From Micromonospora chaiyaphumensis (GTDB lineage: Bacteria; Actinomycetota; Actinomycetes; Mycobacteriales; Micromonosporaceae): a stretch of 64,000 bases of DNA. The notes beneath the pieces were generated by a model. That model searched no databases. It was not told the origin of the DNA and saw only the letters and a list, made by a program, of their open reading frames with translations. Below, in pieces: positions 18,873 to 27,690 of this stretch (position 1 is the stretch's first letter; each line of letters opens with the position of its first letter). The DNA is taken from positions 310,001 through 374,000 of the forward strand of contig NZ_FMCS01000004.1 in NCBI RefSeq assembly GCF_900091435.1, in the 5' to 3' direction. Made by a program: the position numbers and the translations under genes.

Positions 18873-18994
18873 AGCGCCACCTCGGCTCGCGACTGCGGGG
18901 CTCGCAACCCCGGCTCACTCCTCGCGCTCACAGCGCCACCTCGGCTCGCGACTGCGGGGCTCGCAACCCCGGCTCACTCCTCGCGCTCACAGCG
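18871..18994 (-). repeat. Two identical 59-bp tandem copies at the hydrolase/tsaE junction
   Basis: Units 18871-18929 and 18930-18988 are identical, and the first six bases recur at 18989-18994. Each unit contains a hairpin (CGGGG ... CCCCG around TTGCGAG, minus strand). The array separates the hydrolase stop codon from the tsaE start codon; both codons lie in the repeated GCTGTGA boundary. I recall similar short repeats being common in Micromonospora and Salinispora genomes, but I could not check this. Confidence 0.95.
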
Positions 18995-20078
18995 ATTCCA
19001 GGAACCTTTCCAGCGCCGCGTTCACCTCGTCGGCGTGCTCCAGCATCACCACGTGCCCGCTGTCGTGGATCTTCACGAACTCGGCGTGCGGCAGCCGCCG
19101 GACGATCTCCTCGGAGTGCGTCACCGGCGTGATCATGTCCTTGTCGCCCACGATCACCAGCACCGGCGTGCCGGCCAGCGCGGCCAGCGCGGGGAACCGC
19201 GAGTGGGTGGCCAGGGTGCGCAGGTAGCGGGTGACCGTGTCGGCCGAGGTGCGGGAGTTCATCGTCTCGACGTAGGACACCAGGGCCGGGCTGGGCTTCG
19301 GGGTGCCGAAGCCGTACCTGCGGGTGAGCAGCCACGCCACGTTGGAGGTCGACTTGCGGGCCTTGTCGATCACCGTGCCGCCGTACCGGGTGGCGTTGCT
19401 CATCATGTAGATGACCGGCGCGCCGACCCGGCCGAGCAGCGCGGGCGCCACGAGCTTGGTCTCCGCGAGCAGCCCGCCCGAGGTGGCCATCAGCACCGTG
19501 CCGACCACCCGGTCGCCGAACAGCTCCGGGTACAGCTCGGCCAACGCCATGATCGTCATGCCGCCCATCGAGTGGCCGACCAGCACGAGCGGCCCCTCCG
19601 GGGCCACCTCGTCGATCACCCGGCGCAGGGTGTGGCCCAGCGCGGCCAGGTCGTAGTCGCCGGTCTCCAGCTTCCCGGAGCGGCCGTGCCCGGGCTGGTC
19701 GTAGGCGACGACCCGGTAGTCGCCGCGCGCCGCGAGCATCTTGCGCTGGAAGTGGAACGTGCCCATGTCCAGGCAGAAGCCGTGCACCAGCACCACGGTC
19801 GGATGCCCGGCGACCGGGCGGGTCGGCTCGACCACCTCCACGTGGATGTCCGTGCCGTCCGGCATCTCCAGCAGGTACGCCGCGTCGTGCCGCTGCTCGC
19901 CGAACACCTCCTCGGCGTACGGGTCCGCGGGGTCGGACTTGAGGCGGCGGACCAGGACCCGCTCACTCACCACCCCTGCGGCGAGCCCGGCGGCGGCCAC
20001 ACCGAGCGCGGCGCCCACCACCCCGGCGGCCCGGCCGGCGGCGGTCCTCGGCCGCGGAATCCGGAACCGCTGGCTCAC
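18987..20078 (-). CDS. Alpha/beta hydrolase with N-terminal membrane segment
   Basis: A 363-residue hydrolase. A hydrophobic segment at about residues 13-40 (AAGVVGAALGVAAAGLAAGVV) anchors or exports it. The alpha/beta-hydrolase core follows with VVLVHGFCLDMGTF (oxyanion region) and the nucleophile elbow GHSMGG, and a catalytic His near the end (HDSGHVVMLEH). The substrate is unknown; lipase, esterase or peptidase activity is possible. Its start overlaps alr by 4 bp, so it is translationally coupled to alanine racemase. Its stop codon coincides with the edge of the 59-bp repeat. Confidence 0.88.
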   Translation of the reverse strand: MSQRFRIPRPRTAAGRAAGVVGAALGVAAAGLAAGVVSERVLVRRLKSDPADPYAEEVFGEQRHDAAYLLEMPDGTDIHVEVVEPTRPVAGHPTVVLVHGFCLDMGTFHFQRKMLAARGDYRVVAYDQPGHGRSGKLETGDYDLAALGHTLRRVIDEVAPEGPLVLVGHSMGGMTIMALAELYPELFGDRVVGTVLMATSGGLLAETKLVAPALLGRVGAPVIYMMSNATRYGGTVIDKARKSTSNVAWLLTRRYGFGTPKPSPALVSYVETMNSRTSADTVTRYLRTLATHSRFPALAALAGTPVLVIVGDKDMITPVTHSEEIVRRLPHAEFVKIHDSGHVVMLEHADEVNAALERFLESL

Positions 20079-21193
20079 GGGCGCTCGCCGTCGTAGACCC
20101 GGGGCACCCGGACGCCGCCGAACCGGGTCACGATCTCGTAGTTGATGGTGCCGACCGCCTCGGCCCAGTCGTCGGCGGTGGGCTCGCCGTCCGCCCCGCT
20201 GCCGAAGAGGGTGGCCACGTCACCGGCGGCCACCTCGTCCTCGCCGCAGTCGACGACGAACTGGTCCATGCAGACCCGCCCCGAGATGGTCCGCCGCTTG
20301 CCGGCGAGCTGCACCGGGCCCGTGTTCGAGGCGTGCCGGGGCACCCCGTCGGCGTAACCGAGCGGGACGACCGCCAGGTTCGCCTCCTGCTCGGTGAGGT
20401 AGGTGTGCCCGTACGAGACGCCGGTGCCGGCCGGGACCCGCTTGGTCAGCATCACCCGGGCGCGGGCCGTCATCGCCGGGCGCAGGCCGAACTGCTCGCC
20501 CTCGATCGGGGAGAGGCCGTAGACGGCCAGGCCGGGGCGGACCAGGTCGAAGTGGGTGTCCGGGCGGGTCAGCGTGGCTGCCGAGTTGGCCAGGTGCCGG
20601 TAGCGGGGGCGCAACCCGGCCCGCTCCACCATCTCCAGCCCCTCGTGGAACACGGCCAACTGCCGGTCGGTGGTGGGGTGGCCGGGCGAGTCCGCGTACA
20701 CGAAGTGGCTCCACACGCCGACCACCTCGACCAGGCCGTCGGCCTGGGCCTTCGCGGCGGCCTCCAGCAGCGCCGGCCAGTCGGCGACGGTCGCCCCGCC
20801 GCGGGACAGCCCGGTGTCGATCTTGAGGTGCAGCCGGGCCGGACGGTCCGCCCGCCGGCCCGCCTCGATCATCTCGTCGAGCTGGGTGAGGCTGGCGCAG
20901 CCCAGGTCGACACCGACCGCGACCCCGTCGTGCAACGGCAGCCCCGGGTCGAGCAGCCAGGCCAGCACGGGCGCGGTGACACCCTCCTGGCGCAGCAGGA
21001 GCGCCTCGTCGAGAGTGCAGACGCCGAGCCAGTCCGCCCCGGCGTCGAGCGCCGCGTTGGCCGCCGGCACCATGCCGTGGCCGTAGCCGTCGGCCTTGAC
21101 CACCGCCATCAGCTCGGCGCTGGTGCCCGACTTGAGCCGGGCCACGTTCTCCCGGATCGCGTCCAGATCGACGCGCACCTCCGACTGCCACAT
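20075..21193 (-). CDS. alr: Alanine racemase
   Basis: A 372-residue fold-type III PLP enzyme that makes D-alanine for peptidoglycan. The PLP lysine is Lys33 in AVVKADGYGHG, and the catalytic tyrosine region of the second domain is visible in GVSYGHTYLTEQE. Length and ends are normal. It belongs to the cell-wall block acpS-nnr-alr. Confidence 0.97.
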   Translation of the reverse strand: MWQSEVRVDLDAIRENVARLKSGTSAELMAVVKADGYGHGMVPAANAALDAGADWLGVCTLDEALLLRQEGVTAPVLAWLLDPGLPLHDGVAVGVDLGCASLTQLDEMIEAGRRADRPARLHLKIDTGLSRGGATVADWPALLEAAAKAQADGLVEVVGVWSHFVYADSPGHPTTDRQLAVFHEGLEMVERAGLRPRYRHLANSAATLTRPDTHFDLVRPGLAVYGLSPIEGEQFGLRPAMTARARVMLTKRVPAGTGVSYGHTYLTEQEANLAVVPLGYADGVPRHASNTGPVQLAGKRRTISGRVCMDQFVVDCGEDEVAAGDVATLFGSGADGEPTADDWAEAVGTINYEIVTRFGGVRVPRVYDGERP

Positions 21194-21409
21194 GCCCTCA
21201 GCCTACTTCCGTCGGTGATCACCATGGCCGCGAGCCGCGCGGCCAGCCTTCTCGACCGCGTGCGGCCCCCGTCGCACCGGCCGCGAGCGGGCCGCCCGCC
21301 ACGTGCCGGCCGCCGTCGCCGGACCGCCGCCGTCGCCCGCCGTCGCCCGCCGTCGCCTGCCCGCCGCCGTCGCGTGCCGGCCGCCGTCGCGTGCCGGCCG
21401 CCGTCGCGC
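21194..21409. repeat. GCCGTCGC-rich degenerate repeat between nnr and alr
   Basis: No gene is supported here. From about 21300 to 21405 the sequence is a degenerate array of GCCGTCGCC-, CCGCCGTCGC- and GTGCCGGCCGCCGTCGC-type words, including two adjacent near-identical 16-17 bp units at the right end. It immediately follows the nnr stop. Confidence 0.55.
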
Positions 21410-22879
21410 TCAGGGCAGGCGGGCCAGCACCGGGCGGAGCGCGGTCGCCACGTCGGGCGCGGTCACCGGACCGCCGCGCGCCGCCTCCCGGCCGGCCAGC
21501 CCGTGCAGGTACGCCGCCGCGGCGGCCGCCCGCTCCGGGGCCAGCCCGGCGGCGAGCAGCGAGCCGAGCAGCCCGGCCAGCACGTCCCCGGTGCCCCCGG
21601 TGGCCAGCACCGGCGTGCCGGTGGGATTGACGTAGGCCCGGCCGTCCGGGGTGCCGATGATCGTGCGGTCGCCCTTGAGTAGCACCACCGCGTTCATCCA
21701 GGCGGCCAGCCGCAGCGCCGCCCCGACCCGGTCCGCCCCGGGGGTCTCGCCGCACAGCCGGGCGTACTCGCGGTCGTGCGGGGTCACCACGATCGGCGCG
21801 TCGCGCCCGCGCAGCCGGTCCGCCAGCTTGCCGTCGACCAGCAGGGTGAGCGCGTCGGCGTCGAGCACCGCCGGCACCGGCGCGGCGAGCACCGCGCGCA
21901 GTTCGGCGGCGGACTCCTCGCCGGTGCCCAGCCCGGAGCCGCAGACCCAGGCCTGCACCCGGCCGGAGGCGGCGACCCGGTCGGTGGCGATCACCGACGG
22001 GTGCTGGTGCAGGACCTCCGCGCGGGCGCCGCCCGCGTAGCGGACCATGCCGGTGGGGCCGGCCAGCGCGCCGCTCACCGACAGCACCGCCGCGCCCGGA
22101 TAGGTGGCCGAGCCGGTGGCCACCCCGACCACGCCCCGGCTGTACTTCTCCGAGGACGCACCGAGCCGGGGCCACCAGTCGACCAGGTCGGACCACTCGG
22201 TGACGCGCAGCGCCGGGGTGCCGCGCAGCCACGGCTCCAGCCCGATGTCGACCAGCTCGATGTGCCCGGCGAGGGGTGCGGCCGGGCCGACCACCAGGGC
22301 CGGCTTCAGCGCGCCGAACGCGACCGTCACATCGGCGCGAACGGCGCAGGGCCGGCCGGAGGCGGTGAGCGGCACGTTCCCGGTGTCGACCGCGACGCCG
22401 CTCGGCACGTCGACCGCGACCACCGTGGCCCGCGTGCCGTCCCGCCCGATGCGCTCGGCGAGGCTCGCGGCGAGCTGGTCGGCGGTCTCCCGCAGCCCGC
22501 CGGTGCCGCCGATCCCGACGATCCCGTCGAGCACCAGATCCACCACGGCCGGCGGCCGGTCGACGACGCGCCCACCGGCGGCGCGCAGCGCGGCCAACCC
22601 GTCGGCGTGCGCCCGGCCCGGGGTGAGCAGCAGGGCGGCGACCGCCGCGCCCCGCCGGGCCAGGTGCGCGCCCGCGTAGAGGGCGTCGCCGCCGTTGTCG
22701 CCGGAGCCGACCAGCAGCAGCACCCGGGCGCCGTAGACGCCGCCCCGATCACCCAGCAGCAGCGCGCAGCGGCGAGCCAGCCCGGCGGCGGCCCGCTGCA
22801 TGAGCGCCCCGGGCGGCAGGGTGGCCATGAGGCCTGCCTCCGCCGCGCGTACGTCCGCGACCCGCCACACCTTTCTCAT
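21410..22879 (-). CDS. nnr: Bifunctional NAD(P)H-hydrate epimerase / ADP-dependent dehydratase
   Basis: A 489-residue fusion of an epimerase (YjeF_N, about residues 1-210) and a ribokinase-fold dehydratase (about 225-489). It repairs hydrated NADH and NADPH. The N-terminal VGSGDNGGDALYAGAHLARRG loop and the C-terminal GGTGDVLAGLLGS nucleotide motif are both intact. It sits between acpS and alr, the usual actinobacterial order. Confidence 0.95.
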   Translation of the reverse strand: MRKVWRVADVRAAEAGLMATLPPGALMQRAAAGLARRCALLLGDRGGVYGARVLLLVGSGDNGGDALYAGAHLARRGAAVAALLLTPGRAHADGLAALRAAGGRVVDRPPAVVDLVLDGIVGIGGTGGLRETADQLAASLAERIGRDGTRATVVAVDVPSGVAVDTGNVPLTASGRPCAVRADVTVAFGALKPALVVGPAAPLAGHIELVDIGLEPWLRGTPALRVTEWSDLVDWWPRLGASSEKYSRGVVGVATGSATYPGAAVLSVSGALAGPTGMVRYAGGARAEVLHQHPSVIATDRVAASGRVQAWVCGSGLGTGEESAAELRAVLAAPVPAVLDADALTLLVDGKLADRLRGRDAPIVVTPHDREYARLCGETPGADRVGAALRLAAWMNAVVLLKGDRTIIGTPDGRAYVNPTGTPVLATGGTGDVLAGLLGSLLAAGLAPERAAAAAAYLHGLAGREAARGGPVTAPDVATALRPVLARLP

Positions 22880-22945
22880 GCCACCCCGTCCCGTCCGTTC
22901 GTCCCGTTCGTCCCCGGACCGGGCGACCGGCCCGCCGGGTCCGGC

Positions 22946-23314
22946 TCACCCTTCCGCGACCACCATGGCCGAGGCGATCCCGCCGTCGTGCGACAACGAC
23001 AGGTGCCAGCGGCTGATCCCGCGCTCGGCCGCCGCGGCGGCCACCGTGCCGGCGACCCGCAGCCAGGGCCGGCCCGCCGCGTCGGGCACGACCTCGCAGT
23101 CGTGCCAGCTGAGCCCGGCCGGCGCGCCGAGCGCCTTGGCCACCGCCTCCTTCGCCGCGAACCGGGCGGCCATGGATTCCGGAGAGCGCGGGCTGCCGGA
23201 GCGGGTGTGGCGCTCGGTCTCGGTGAAGAGCCGGTCGGCGAGCGACGGCGTGCGCGCCAGGGACCGGGTGAACCGGTCGACCAGCACGACGTCGATGCCG
23301 ACAGCCACGATCAC
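22946..23314 (-). CDS. acpS: Holo-[acyl-carrier-protein] synthase
   Basis: A 122-residue AcpS that transfers phosphopantetheine from CoA to acyl carrier protein. The metal-binding [10 protein letters not shown] at the N-terminus and [16 protein letters not shown] in the middle are canonical, as is the closing [16 protein letters not shown]. It is the first gene of the acpS-nnr-alr block on the minus strand. Confidence 0.96.
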   Translation of the reverse strand: MIVAVGIDVVLVDRFTRSLARTPSLADRLFTETERHTRSGSPRSPESMAARFAAKEAVAKALGAPAGLSWHDCEVVPDAAGRPWLRVAGTVAAAAAERGISRWHLSLSHDGGIASAMVVAEG

Positions 23315-23364
23315 GGCCTCACCCTACCGGCGCCCGGGGCCGCGGACCGGCCGTGGAGAACGCC

Positions 23365-23404
23365 TGTGGAAAACCCGGCGTACGCCCACCGCCCGTTGTC
23401 CACA
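23365..23404. promoter_or_regulatory. Pair of DnaA-box-like sequences
   Basis: TTGTCCACA (23396-23404) is identical to the actinobacterial DnaA-box consensus. TGTGGAAAA (23365-23373) is an inverted near-match. Both lie in the 162-bp spacer between acpS and the ESX-like gene. They may be chance, a transcriptional DnaA site, or another factor's operator. Confidence 0.4.
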
Positions 23405-23476
23405 GGGCCGGCGCGGGTCGCCCGCCCGGCCGTAGCGTCCCCGCTGTCCGTCCGCCGGATCGTAGGGAGGGCACCC

Positions 23477-23773
23477 ATGGGCGAGGAGCCGTTGCGCGTC
23501 GAGCCGGAGCTGCTGCGGGGGGTGGCCCGGGAGCTGACCGACGACGCCTACCGGCTGGCCCGGGGGCCGGCCGCCGAGCCGGGGCTGACGGTGCCGGCCG
23601 ACGGCTGGCGGGCCGGGGCGGCGCTGGCCGACCTGGAGGCGGCGGTGCAGCGCTGGTGCGGGTCGCTCGCCGTCCGGGTGGCGGCCACCGCCGAGGCGGT
23701 CCGCGCCGCCGCCGACGGCTACGAGACGGTGGACGAGCGGGCCGCCCGCCGGCTCGCCGGGATCCCGCGATGA
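23477..23773 (+). CDS. Small ESX/WXG100-like helical protein
   Basis: A 98-residue, Ala-rich, predicted two-helix protein without signal peptide or membrane segment. The size, the tryptophan-containing middle (DGWRAGAAL and QRWCGSLAVRV) and the downstream DUF1023 partner suggest a WXG100-superfamily secretion partner, although an exact WXG triplet is missing. The ATG at 23477 follows GGGAGG. Its stop overlaps the start of the next gene (ATGA), so the two are made together. Confidence 0.7.
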   Translation: MGEEPLRVEPELLRGVARELTDDAYRLARGPAAEPGLTVPADGWRAGAALADLEAAVQRWCGSLAVRVAATAEAVRAAADGYETVDERAARRLAGIPR

Positions 23774-25422
23774 GCACGGCGACCGCCTCCGCGGGACGCG
23801 GCGGCCGGCCGGCGGACGACCCGGTGCCGGTCGGCTACGCGCAGCTCTGGCGGGCCGACCCGGGAGCGTGGGTGGCGGCGGGTGCCGCGTGGCGAGGGCT
23901 GACCGGCCCGGTCCGGCGCCGGGCCGACGGGCTGAGCGCCCGGATCGGTGCGCTGCACCCCGGCTGGTCGGGTTCGGCCTCGGGCACGGCGCAGGGACGG
24001 ATCGGCGAGCTGCGGACCGCGCTGACCGACGTGCTGCCCGCGCTCGTCGAGGTCGACCAGGTGCTCGCCGAGTTCGCCGCCCGGGTCGGCGCGGCGAGGG
24101 CGCGGCTGGGCGCCGCCGTGGCCCAGGCCGACGCGGGCGGCCTGCTGGTGGACCGGGCCGGGGCGGTCCGGCCCGATCCGGCCCGTCCCCGGCCGGCCGC
24201 CGTGGTCGGTCCGGCGGTGGTGCGGGTGAGTGCCGGGATCCGGGGCGCGCTGGCGCTGGCCGGCGCGGCGGACCGGGAGGCGACCGGCCGGCTGGCCGAG
24301 TTGGCGACGGCGGCGGCGACCGGCTGGGTGAGCGTCCCGCCGGGCCCACGACCGTCACCCGGGGCCGGGCCGGCCGAGGTGAGCCGGTGGTGGGCTGGCC
24401 TCACCCCGGCCGAGCGCCGGTGGCTGGTCGGCCGCGAGCCGGAGCGGATCGGCCGCCTCGACGGGGTGCCGGTGGCGGCCCGCGACCAGGCCAACCGGCT
24501 GCTGCTGGCGCGGCGGCGGGCGGAGCTGACGGAACGGCGCGCCGCGCTGCTGCGCCCGCTGCCGGCCGGGCCACTCGAACTGGCCCGGCTGGCCCGGCTC
24601 GCCGCGGTGGAGGCGGCGCTACGCGGCCTCGACGGGCTCGGCGAACGGCTGGCCGCGCCCGGGGCGCCGCGGGCGTACCTGCTGGGGCTGGACCCGGCCG
24701 GGGACGGGCGGGCGGTGGTGGCGCTCGGCAACCCGGACCGGGCCGGCGCGGTGCTGACGTACGTGCCGGGGATGACCGCGGATCTCGCCGACGCCCCGGG
24801 CGAGCTGGGCCGGGCCGCCCGGGTGCTGGGCCGGTGCACGGCGCTCGAACCGGGCACGGAGGCGGCGGCCGTGCTCTGGCTGGACTACGACGCGCCGGAC
24901 TTCCTGCCCGAGGCGGCGCGAGGCCGGCAGGCCGAGGACGCCGGGCCGGCCCTGCACCGGTTCCAGGAGGGGCTGCGCGCCTCGCACGAGGGGCCGCCCG
25001 CCCGGCAGACCGTGCTCGGGCACAGCTACGGCTCGGTGGTGGTCGGCACCGCGGCCCGGGACCACGGGCTGAGCGCCGACGCGCTGGTGTTCGTCGGCTC
25101 GCCCGGCGTGGGCGTCAACCACGCGGCCGAGCTGCGGCTGCCGCCGGGCCAGGTCTGGGCCGCCACCGCACCGGACGACGTGATCCGGCTGGCCCGGCCG
25201 CCCGACGAGCTGGCCCGGCGGGCGGTGCTGGCCGGAACGCCGCTCGGCCCGGTCGCGGCGCTGCTCGACCCGCACGACGACCGGCTCTGGTTCGGCGCCG
25301 ACCCGAGCGCCCCCGGCTTCGGCGGCCGGCGGTTCCCCAGCGGGCGGCACGGGCACGCCGGCTACTGGGATCCCGGCAACCCGGCGCTGGACGGAATGGC
25401 CCGGATCGTGCTGGGCCGATGA
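23770..25422 (+). CDS. DUF1023 alpha/beta hydrolase (ESX-associated)
   Basis: A 550-residue protein. The N-terminal half (to about 200) is helical and WXG-like. Next comes the conserved linker motif LTPAERRWLVGREPERIGRL with a downstream RDQANR. The C-terminal DUF1023 hydrolase domain has nucleophile Ser419 in GHSYGSVVV. Such proteins occur next to WXG100 genes in actinomycetes and are suspected secreted hydrolases or toxins. No signal peptide is seen, so export, if any, would go through type VII secretion encoded elsewhere. No obvious immunity gene follows; the next gene is glmS on the other strand. Confidence 0.85.
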   Translation: MSTATASAGRGGRPADDPVPVGYAQLWRADPGAWVAAGAAWRGLTGPVRRRADGLSARIGALHPGWSGSASGTAQGRIGELRTALTDVLPALVEVDQVLAEFAARVGAARARLGAAVAQADAGGLLVDRAGAVRPDPARPRPAAVVGPAVVRVSAGIRGALALAGAADREATGRLAELATAAATGWVSVPPGPRPSPGAGPAEVSRWWAGLTPAERRWLVGREPERIGRLDGVPVAARDQANRLLLARRRAELTERRAALLRPLPAGPLELARLARLAAVEAALRGLDGLGERLAAPGAPRAYLLGLDPAGDGRAVVALGNPDRAGAVLTYVPGMTADLADAPGELGRAARVLGRCTALEPGTEAAAVLWLDYDAPDFLPEAARGRQAEDAGPALHRFQEGLRASHEGPPARQTVLGHSYGSVVVGTAARDHGLSADALVFVGSPGVGVNHAAELRLPPGQVWAATAPDDVIRLARPPDELARRAVLAGTPLGPVAALLDPHDDRLWFGADPSAPGFGGRRFPSGRHGHAGYWDPGNPALDGMARIVLGR

Positions 25423-25443
25423 CCGCACGAGGGCCGGAGACGC

Positions 25444-25477
25444 CGCGGCCCCTCCGCCGCGGGACGGAGGGGCCGCG
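25444..25477. terminator. Bidirectional terminator between DUF1023 gene and glmS
   Basis: Perfect 13-bp arms CGCGGCCCCTCCG and CGGAGGGGCCGCG around an 8-base loop lie between two convergent genes. Confidence 0.75.
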
Positions 25478-25487
25478 ACCGGGTCGA

Positions 25488-27401
25488 CTACTCGACGGTG
25501 ACCGACTTGGCCAGGTTCCGGGGCTGGTCGACGTCGTGCCCCCGGGCGGCGGCGATCTCGGCGGCGAGCACCTGGAGCGGCACGGTGGTCACGAGCGGCG
25601 CCAGCAGCGTCGGCGTGCGCGGCACGTAGATCAGGTGGTCGGCGTAGCGGACCACCGCCTCGTCGCCCTCCTCCGCGATCACGATGGTGCGGGCGCCCCG
25701 GGCGCGCACCTCCTGGATGTTGGAGACGACCTTGTCGTGCAGCATGCCTCGGCCGACCGGCGACGGCACGATGCAGATGACCGGGGTGCCCTTGTCGATG
25801 AGCGCGATCGGGCCGTGCTTCAGCTCGCCGGCGGCGAAGCCCTCGGCGTGCATGTACGCCAGCTCCTTGAGCTTCAGCGCGCCCTCGAGGGCCACCGGGT
25901 AGCCGACGTGCCGGCCGATGAACAGCACGGTCGGCTCCGACTTCAGGTCGCGGGCCAGCTCGCGGACCGGCTCGATCCGGTCGAGCAGCTCGCGCAGCTT
26001 GCCCGGCATCTCCTGCAGCTGGGCCACCACGGCGCCCACCTCGTCGGCGAACTTGATCCCGCGCACCTGGGCGAGGTGCAGGCCGATCAGGTAGCAGGCG
26101 ACGAGCTGGGTGAGGAACGCCTTGGTGGAGGCGACCGCGATCTCCGGGCCGCCGTGGGTGTAGAGCACGGCGTCGGACTCGCGCGGGATCGTCGAGCCGT
26201 TGGTGTTGCAGATGGCCAGCACCCGGGCCTTCTGCTCCTTGGCGTGGCGCAGCGCCATCAGGGTGTCCATGGTCTCGCCGGACTGCGAGATCACCACGAT
26301 CAGCGTGGACCGGTCGAGCACCGGGTCGCGGTAGCGGAACTCGCTGGCCAGCTCCACCTCGCAGGGGATCCGGGTCCAGTGCTCGATGGCGTACTTGGCG
26401 ACCAGGCCGGAGTGGTAGGCGGTGCCGCAGGCCACGATGAAGATCTTGTCGACGTCGCGCAGGTCCTGCTCGCTGAGGCGGACCTCGTCGAGGGCGATCT
26501 CGCCGCTCTCGGTGAGCCGGCCGAGCAGCGTGTCGGCGATCGCCTGCGGCTGCTCCTCGATCTCCTTGAGCATGAACCAGTCGTAGCCACCCTTCTCGGC
26601 GGCCGACGAGTCCCAGTCGATGTGGAAGTCCTTACCGGTCGCGGGCTGGCCGGCGAAGTCGGTGATCTCGATGCTCTCCGGGGTGATGAGCACGATCTGG
26701 TCCTGGCCCAGCTCGACCGCGTCGCGGGTGTGCTCGATGAACGCGGCCACGTCGCTGGCCAGGTAGTTCTCGCCGTCGCCCCGGCCGACCACGAGGGGCG
26801 AGTTGCGCCGGGCGCCGACCACCGCGCCGGGGATGCCGGCGTCGACGGCCAGCAGCGTGAAGGCACCTTCCAACCGCTGGCAGACCAGGCGCATGGCGGA
26901 GGCGAGCAGCTGCGGGCTGTCGACCTCGCCGGCCGAACGCAGGTCGGCCAGCGAGCGGGCGAGCAGGTGCGCGGCGCACTCGGTGTCGGTGTCGCTGGTG
27001 AACTCGACGCCGTCGGCCTCCAGCTCGGTGCGGAGCTTCGCGAAGTTCTCGATGATGCCGTTGTGGATCACGGCGACCCGGCCGTCGGGGGAGAGGTGCG
27101 GGTGGGCGTTGCGGTCGGTCGGGCCGCCGTGGGTGGCCCACCGGGTGTGGCCGATGCTGGTGGTCCCGTCGCCGATGCCGATCGGGCTGGCGGCGCAGGA
27201 CTCCGGGTCGGAGGCGGCACGCTCGGCGAGAACCTTCTCCAGGTTGGCCAGCTTGCCGGCCTTCTTCTCGATCAGCAGCTCGTCGTCACAGACGACGGCG
27301 ACGCCCGCCGAGTCGTAGCCGCGGTACTCCAGCCGCCGCAGTCCGTCCAGCACGATGCCGAGCGCCGGGCGCGCACCGGCGTAACCCACGATTCCACACA
27401 T
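25488..27401 (-). CDS. glmS: Glutamine-fructose-6-phosphate aminotransferase
   Basis: A 637-residue GlmS that makes glucosamine-6-phosphate for peptidoglycan. The N-terminal glutaminase nucleophile Cys2 is exposed in MCGIVGYAG, and the glutaminase domain covers about residues 1-230. Two SIS domains bind the sugar phosphate; SQSGETMDTL lies in the first. The C-terminus ends KSVTVE, as in the family. Length is slightly above the 610 residues of E. coli. glmM lies 8 kb away rather than adjacent because the accessory region 27.7-35.6 kb lies between them. Confidence 0.98.
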   Translation of the reverse strand: MCGIVGYAGARPALGIVLDGLRRLEYRGYDSAGVAVVCDDELLIEKKAGKLANLEKVLAERAASDPESCAASPIGIGDGTTSIGHTRWATHGGPTDRNAHPHLSPDGRVAVIHNGIIENFAKLRTELEADGVEFTSDTDTECAAHLLARSLADLRSAGEVDSPQLLASAMRLVCQRLEGAFTLLAVDAGIPGAVVGARRNSPLVVGRGDGENYLASDVAAFIEHTRDAVELGQDQIVLITPESIEITDFAGQPATGKDFHIDWDSSAAEKGGYDWFMLKEIEEQPQAIADTLLGRLTESGEIALDEVRLSEQDLRDVDKIFIVACGTAYHSGLVAKYAIEHWTRIPCEVELASEFRYRDPVLDRSTLIVVISQSGETMDTLMALRHAKEQKARVLAICNTNGSTIPRESDAVLYTHGGPEIAVASTKAFLTQLVACYLIGLHLAQVRGIKFADEVGAVVAQLQEMPGKLRELLDRIEPVRELARDLKSEPTVLFIGRHVGYPVALEGALKLKELAYMHAEGFAAGELKHGPIALIDKGTPVICIVPSPVGRGMLHDKVVSNIQEVRARGARTIVIAEEGDEAVVRYADHLIYVPRTPTLLAPLVTTVPLQVLAAEIAAARGHDVDQPRNLAKSVTVE

Positions 27402-27562
27402 GGTCCGCAGCCTAACCCAGTTTCGCTCATCGCGCGTGCTCGGAAGCCGGGTAAACGATCACTGATCTTGAGCGAACCGGTGAGCGGATGGCGAGGATCG
27501 GACAAACCTCGCAGACAACGCGGGCCACCGGGAGCGGGGCGTCGCATCGACGGCAAACGGTT

Positions 27563-27589
27563 GCGTACCCGACCTGCGCACGGGTACGC
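27563..27589. promoter_or_regulatory. Inverted repeat upstream of the MmpS-like gene
   Basis: GCGTACCCG (27563-27571) and CGGGTACGC (27581-27589) are perfect 9-base arms around nine bases, 102 bp before the ATG. The 289-bp divergent spacer 27402-27690 otherwise shows no gene or RNA I recognise. The repeat could be an operator; this is speculative. Confidence 0.3.
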
Positions 27590-27690
27590 GCGGGCTGGTC
27601 GCCGGGCCGTACATTGAGGGCCCCCGTCGGGGCGACGCCCCCGACCCACCCCTCCCGCGGTCGTCCGCGCCGTCCCCTGCGAGCTGAACG

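Noticed and set aside
23868-27617. Plus-strand open frame of about 1250 codons
   Set aside because: It overlaps the DUF1023 gene in another frame and the antisense of glmS; composition is Arg/Gly-rich without motifs.
27402-27690. Possible riboswitch or small RNA upstream of the MmpS-like gene
   Set aside because: Apart from one inverted repeat I see no conserved riboswitch core or tRNA-like fold.
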